From positions 1,242,501 to 1,306,500 of the forward strand of contig NC_088295.1 of assembly GCF_032854445.1 (NCBI RefSeq): a DNA stretch of 64,000 nt, read 5' to 3'. Every line of letters begins with the position of its first letter. Positions within the stretch are counted from its first letter, which is position 1. Source of the stretch: Liolophura sinensis. Taxonomy: Eukaryota > Mollusca > Polyplacophora > Chitonida > Chitonidae. Positions 58,755-64,000 of the stretch are shown here, in pieces. A program made the translations under genes and the position numbers. The notes under the pieces were generated by a model, which was not told the DNA's origin, ran no database searches, and worked only from the letters and a program-made list of their open reading frames with translations.

Positions 58755-59057
58755 AACGCTCACACGCTGGACGCCTCGAAGTCGTGAGACCCAGGATCAA
58801 ACCCAATTCAAGTCATACAAGAGGCTTTAAAAAACGGTACTTGTTGTTGTCTCGCTTGGCGCTCAGCACAAGTTAGAACAAGAAAACAGGACTGGTTGTC
58901 CCGGTATTATGCGACTGTGCGGGGTGTTCTGTCTGGTGTCTTTGGCATGTATGACACTTCAGAGGCGACAGCGCTTTGGCGCAGGGACTCGCCCTGCCAC
59001 AAGAACACTTCTCATCGTCATATTACTCAAAAATTGATAAGTACGACATAAAAACGT
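58755..59057 (+). mobile_element. Second SINE family, plus-strand copy
   Basis: Shares GGATCAAACCCAA, ACAGGACTGGTT and the tail ATTACTCAAAAATTGATAAG with the 6053 copy, in the opposite orientation. It starts inside the head, so the A box is not clear. Confidence 0.7.
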
Positions 59058-59214
59058 AAGCACACATACATACATATGCATACACACACATGCTGGACAT
59101 GATAGGTCGTTTACACATGGTCTTTACAACATTGCTGTAACTCCATACGCTCTGTTCAACATCTTACATGTTGAATAGAGTACGACATAAAAACGTAAGC
59201 ACACATACATACAT

Positions 59215-59405
59215 ATGCATATGGAAGCCCTTCGATCGTGTGTATGTGTATGGAAGACCTTAGATCGTGTGTATGGAAGCCCTACGTGTATATGGAAGCC
59301 CTTTGTGTGTATGAAAGCCCTTAGTGTGTATCGAAGCCCTTCGATCGTGTGTATGGAAGCCCTTCGTGTGTATGGAAGCCCGTCGTGTGTATGGAAGCCC
59401 CTATG
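59215..59405. repeat. Short irregular array
   Basis: Eight to nine copies of GTGTGTATGGAAGCCCTTCG of varying length. Confidence 0.85.
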
Positions 59406-59924
59406 TGAGCTAATTCATTTTTACGGACTATACATCCCAAGCGGATTTATGTCTTGTTGCATGTTGTGTTAAGTCATCTGCAGGCCTATAATTATATTTA
59501 ATGTATATATTTAATTTCATGCCTAAACATTTAATTTTTGTTTTATGAATGTGATGCAGACAATTTAGTATGTACAACAAAATGATGTGAGTTAAACTAG
59601 GTCAAACACGTGGTGAGAATGGCAGTTAACCTTTAAAAGATTGCCGTTCATAATGCAATTAATACATGTATGAACTCCGCATCTTGCACCGTCCTTAAGA
59701 ATGTTTCTCTTTAATAATGGTTATCAGGAAGGGCTATACATGTGGAGAAAGTCGTTGTGTTCAGAGAGAGCCCCCCCTACCTCACAAACCACATAATTGA
59801 AGGCCACATTCATGGCGCGCTATCGAGAGCTGGACTGTTCATACAGTCTATTCCACATATCATAATGTTAAGATCAGGCACGCACATACATGGTGCATTT
59901 AGTTTTACATTTTGCGGTATGAAA
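59406..59924. other. Unique sequence, no gene seen
   Basis: AT-rich; nothing recognised beyond one pre-array copy near 59920. Confidence 0.4.
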
Positions 59925-60425
59925 CACCCAAATGCTTCACACTTGGTCAAAAATCCGGAACAGAAGCGGAATGAAACACCCAAATGCTTCACACTTGGTC
60001 ACTAATACTGAACAGAAGAGGAATGAAACACCCAAATGCTTCACACTTGGTCAAAAATCCGGAACAGAAGCGGAATGAAACACCCAAATGCTTCACACTT
60101 GGTCACTAATACTGAACAGAAGAGGAATGAAACACCCAAATGCTTCACATTTGGTCACTAATACTGAACAGAAGCGGAACGAAACATCCAAATGCTTCAC
60201 ATTTGGTCACTAATACTGAACAGAAGCGGAACGAAATATCCAAATGCTTCACACTTGGTCACTAATCCTGAACAGAAGCGGAAGGAAACACCCAAATGCT
60301 TCACACTTGGTCACTAATACTGAACAGAAGCGGAATGAAACACCCAAATGATTTACACCCGGTCACTAATCCTGAACAGAAGCGGAAGGAAACACTCAAA
60401 GCATACATACCCGATCCCTAAAACA
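59925..60425. repeat. 52-bp minisatellite
   Basis: About nine copies of CACCCAAATGCTTCACACTT plus CTGAACAGAAGCGGAATG. Confidence 0.93.
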
Positions 60426-61276
60426 AAAGCGGAATGAGACGCCTAAAAGATTATGCCGGCAGAATCGAAAATCTGACACCCAAATCAACCAGTAAGGTTT
60501 CATACCGCCATTGTCCTAGGTCTACTTGGTTAATTTGGAGAATATATATATATATAGCACATATGATTTAATCCTATATTAATAGTGTAAAATGATACTG
60601 CGGTTGTGGGTGGTCAGGTGCGCTTTCTTGATACCAAACACGATTTAATATATATTTATGTAGCTAAGAATACCCAACGCTTAGCGCGCAAGCCCAGTAG
60701 ATAGCCCTCTACGGCAACCTTCAGTAATGTCCGACACGAGAGCGATGTACAACCCCCAAATATTACAAACATGTGGCGTGTTCCAGGTGGACCGCGGCGC
60801 TCACAGACATGACCTTTCTTTAGGTATCCGTTGTCTCCAGGTCGCTAGCAATATCAACCGCCAATGCAAATTAAAAGAAACTATTTCAATCTTTTTACCG
60901 CCGTGCCCTTTTATTACAGCGATCTTGTTCGAGGAGAGATGTGCTCTGGTTCGGTCGCCATTTAAACAAAGAAATGTGCACGTTGTCTTGATTGTAAGGC
61001 GTGGACACACCATGCACTGCCATGTTACTACTGAGGCTACGATCTCCAGGCGCTGAGGCCGCGAGGCGCACAACTCGGTGGACCCAGACCATGCCGGCCG
61101 GATGGGTTCTCCGCGTTAGCGCGGCTCGCCGGCCAGCCACACGACTGTGCGTACAGAGAGTCACACAGGTGAAAAAAGCCAGGGAGTGGTGTGAAATAAC
61201 GGAATAGCACCTGTGCATTTCTCAGACACCATATTGTCATCTCAGGTGCTCTATGTGTTCAGGCTTTTCTGCACAG
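60426..61276. other. CpG-richer stretch, possible promoter and 5' UTR of a plus-strand gene
   Basis: GC content rises at 61030-61140 and a consensus donor GTAAGT follows GCACAG at 61277. A 109-codon frame (60727-61056) is not recognised and is not called. Confidence 0.35.
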
Positions 61277-61429
61277 GTAAGTACTATTTAAGGTTGTCAC
61301 AATGTCATCACATCAGTGAAAATGTCTTACATAAGTTAACTGTACTGAAATGAAAGATGTAAAAAAAAAAATGTCAAGATTTTTTTAAAACTCTTCCGCA
61401 TAAATATCTGAAACGGGAAACACGCGCTG

Positions 61430-61585
61430 TAACAGGTGGCTCTGCATTGTAACAGGTAACTCTGCATTGTAACAGGTAACTCTCTAATTGTAACAGGTAA
61501 CTCAGCGTTGTAACAGGTAACTCAGCGTTGTAACAGGTAACTCAGCATTGTAACAGGTAACTCAGCATTGTAACAGGTAACATAC
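61430..61585. repeat. 20-bp array
   Basis: About eight copies of TGTAACAGGTAACTCAGCAT. Each contains CAG followed by GTAACT, a donor-like sequence on the plus strand. Confidence 0.92.
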
Positions 61586-61667
61586 TGTGCCTTTACCATG
61601 ATCGTAGTGAGTGTTTATTAACGTTTCTGTTTAGGTGTCCGGGCAAGTTTGAGTCACTCTAGCGATC

Positions 61668-61697
61668 ATGGCTGGTGATGGAATAATTTGTGCAATG
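61668..61697 (+). CDS. Possible first coding exon of a plus-strand gene
   Basis: The acceptor TTTCTGTTTAG ends at 61634. The ATG at 61668 opens MAGDGIICAM and a donor GTATGT follows at 61698. A strong donor (GCACAG then GTAAGT) at 61277 could end a 5' UTR exon in the CpG-richer stretch 60.7-61.27 kb. No downstream coding exon was recognised, so the family is unknown and the call is tentative. Confidence 0.35.
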
Positions 61698-62165
61698 GTA
61701 TGTGACTTCAAAAGTGTTCTTCAAATATGTCCTGATTATATGAGTTAATTTGTATGTTCGTCGTACGCTCTATCTACCATAGACTAAATGACGAATTATA
61801 CTTTTACCTTTAATCAATTATGACAAATGGAGCAACATTTTATAGTTTTATAATAGCCTTATTCGCCCATCTCATTTCGTATATACGCGTGGCTCCGTTT
61901 AGCGTAACTATTTCATTGAAAACTCACATGTAGTAGATGTAACTGTTCCCAATCCCAATGCTTATTTACTTTATCTCCTTCGATGCACAGCACTTACAAA
62001 CGGCACCTGCACTGAAGTCCTGTATTGCGGGTTTCTTCCAAAATAAGTTAATTCTTCGTAAACCCACTAGCTTTATTAACCTCTGACTACAATGACAAAA
62101 GCAACATGATCGAGGTATGTAGTTCCTTCAGGCAGTGCTACACACTTATCATCACTTCACATAGG
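61698..62165. other. Unique sequence after the putative first exon
   Basis: AT-rich; no second coding exon recognised. Confidence 0.4.
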
Positions 62166-62169
62166 CCTA

Positions 62170-62500
62170 CTGTACCATTCACTGGTTGCAACAAATTCCC
62201 GTTGTTCTAGCTTCCATACACCGCCAATGAATTACTTTTGGGCCAGTAGTACCGCCACTCGATTTCTTACCGCCATTGGTAAGTGCAACTCTTTCATCAC
62301 TACTGTTCGTACACCGCCATTCGATTACTTCATAATACCGCCATTGGTAACTAGTACTCCTTAATCACTACTCTTCGTACACCGCCACTCGATTTCTTAC
62401 CGCCATTGGTAGCTGGAACTCTTTCGTCATTGTCATTGGTCCACCGCCCCTCGATCACTTACCGCCATTGTAAAGTGATGCTCTTTAATCACTACCATTC
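62170..62500. repeat. About 60-bp degenerate array
   Basis: Four to five copies containing ACCGCCACTCGATTTCTTAC and ACCGCCATTGG. Confidence 0.85.
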
Positions 62501-62533
62501 ATTTGTTTAATGTTGTTGGTATATGTTGCTTTT

Positions 62534-62801
62534 GGGGGCCTCCGTGGCTCCGTCGGTTAGCGCGCTAGCGCAGCGTAATGACCCAGGAGCCTCTCACCAA
62601 TGCGGTCGCTGTGAGTTCAAGTCCAGCTCATGCTGGCTTCCTCTCCGACCGTAAGTGGGAAGGTCTGCCAGCAACCTGCGGATGGTCGTGGGTTTCCCCC
62701 GGGCTGTGCCCGGTTTCCACCCACCATAATGCTGGCCGCCGTCGTATAAGTGAAATATTCTTGAGTACAGCGTAAAACACCAATCAAATAAATAAATAAA
62801 T
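62534..62801 (+). mobile_element. Full-length SINE with 13-bp target-site duplication
   Basis: The head GGGGGCCTCCGTGGCTCCGT is followed by A and B boxes, the complete body and an (AAAT)n tail. ATATGTTGCTTTT occurs directly before (62521-62533) and after (62802-62814) the element, so both ends are defined. This is the best reference copy in the window. Confidence 0.93.
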
Positions 62802-62814
62802 ATATGTTGCTTTT

Positions 62815-63134
62815 CTCTTGACTTCAATGGAATAGGGGTATTTATTCACGGTTATGGATAAAATGACTTGCATGCCAACATTCATACATCGCGTTTACAT
62901 TGGGGACGTTTTCGTGTTCTGTATAGCTAACATGCATACAGGTATCACTATGGCTGCTATTCATTCTTTCTTCCTTTTTTACCATTTATGTACCTCCATT
63001 TCAGTTCCCTCATCTCACCTGATACCGAAATAGTCAATATTCAATTTGTCATTTATAAACATTGTCAAAACGAAATTATACTTTGTTCTCGATTAACGTC
63101 CTACAACCACTTCACGCCATTCTTTCATGGCCTT
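62815..63134. other. Unique sequence
   Basis: No gene or repeat recognised. Confidence 0.4.
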
Positions 63135-64000
63135 TAAGGGATTTTGTACATGCTATGAATGATTCGGTGCTTGTGGATCTAAGGAAGATTCAGCACTTGT
63201 GGTTCTCAGGATGATTCACTGGTTGTGGTTCTCTGGATGATTTAGTGGTTGTGGTTCTCTGGATGATTCAGCACTTGTGGTTCTCTGGATGATTCAGTGG
63301 TTGTGGTTCTCTGGATGATTCCGTGCTTGTGGTCCTATGGATGCTTCAGCACTTGTGGTTCTCTGGATGATTCACTGGTTGTGGTTCTCTGGATGATTCA
63401 CTGGTTGTGGTTCTCTGGATGATTCAGCACTTGTGGTTCTCTGGATGATTCAGTGCTTGTGGTTCTGCGGATGATTCAGTGCTTGTGGTTCTGTGGATGA
63501 TTCAGTGGTTGTGGTCCTATGGATGATTAAGTGCTTGTGGTTCTCTGGATGATTCAGTGGTTGTGGTCCTATGGATGATTAAGTGCTTGTGGTTCTCTGG
63601 ATGATTCAGTGCCTGTGGTTCTCTGGATGATTCAGTGCTTGTGGTCCTATGGATGATTCGGTGCTTGTGGTTCTAAGGTGATTCAGTGTTTGTAGTTCTA
63701 TGGATGAATCAGTGCTTGTGGTTCTGTGGATGATTTAATTTTAGTGGCTCTCTTGATGATTCAGCGCTTGAAGCACTATGGGTGATTCAGTGCTTGTGGT
63801 TCTGTGGGTGATTCAGTGCTTGTAGTCCTATGCATGATTTAGTGCTTTGGTTATACCAGCGATTCAGCCGTTGTGGTTTTATAGATAATTCAGCCATTGT
63901 GGTTCTGTGGATGATTCAGCGCTTGTGGTTCTGTGGATGGTTTAATACTGGTGGTTTTATTGATAATTCAGTGGTTGTGGTTCTGTGGATGATTCAGCGC
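63135..64000. repeat. 26-bp minisatellite running off the right edge
   Basis: Over 30 copies of GTGGTTCTCTGGATGATTCA with variants. Confidence 0.94.

Noticed and set aside
60727-61056. 109-codon plus-strand frame
   Set aside because: Unrecognised, and overlapped by equally long minus-strand frames in a CpG-richer stretch; more likely promoter or UTR sequence.
62578-62775. Short plus-strand frame with [20 protein letters not shown]
   Set aside because: Lies entirely inside the SINE; the same pseudo-peptide appears in other SINE copies.

Overview
The window is nuclear DNA of an animal, most likely a marine lophotrochozoan such as a mollusc. The genes are split into many small exons with GT-AG introns. 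Copies of a tRNA-headed SINE whose body resembles the Meta-domain SINEs described in molluscs are scattered throughout. There are no bacterial-style operons, rRNAs or CRISPR arrays. Most of the longest open frames are minisatellites whose unit length is a multiple of three.

Three protein genes can be rebuilt exon by exon, all on the minus strand. (1) A GH2 beta-mannosidase-like gene (MANBA family) starts near 20,421 and runs off the left edge. Twelve exons are joined in frame and a further exon is at 14-59; about 20 residues between them were not found. The nucleophile motif TEYG is present, but the acid/base motif reads GNNK instead of GNNE and two other barrel motifs are altered, so it may be a pseudoenzyme. 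(2) At 42,025-29,046 eleven exons encode a 469-residue protein that fuses a DESI1/PPPDE isopeptidase domain (catalytic His36 and Cys106) to a C-terminal PUL-like helical-repeat domain. Every splice phase agrees. (3) At 56,855-45,638 eleven exons encode a tRNA-dihydrouridine synthase of the DUS1L type, with the catalytic Cys and a C-terminal zinc-knuckle region. Most of its exons from 55.1 to 45.6 kb carry single-base indels in short homopolymers, while the other two genes have none. A fourth gene may begin on the plus strand near 61.6 kb, supported only by splice sites and a 10-codon first exon.

Most of the remaining DNA is minisatellite: over 40 arrays, nearly every one with its own unit (15-117 bp), and roughly three quarters of the introns hold at least one. 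At least nine arrays include a piece of the neighbouring exon together with its splice site, so they are tandem copies of splice junctions. The clearest case is 14.64-15.89 kb, where a 63-bp unit (21 codons) repeats the acceptor and the first codons of a beta-mannosidase exon and stays open in that exon's frame for several units. Another array (48.5-49.8 kb) repeats most of a DUS1L mini-exon with a perfect donor about 14 times. The terminal exon of the DESI1-PUL gene is followed by about 12 copies of its last codons and stop.

Layout: 0-20.4 kb beta-mannosidase gene; 20.5-28.1 kb intergenic, with arrays and degraded SINEs; 28.1-42.0 kb DESI1-PUL gene; 42.0-45.6 kb intergenic array; 45.6-56.9 kb DUS1L; 57.6-58.1 kb a foldback (inverted-repeat) element; 58.7-64.0 kb SINEs, arrays and the possible start of a plus-strand gene.
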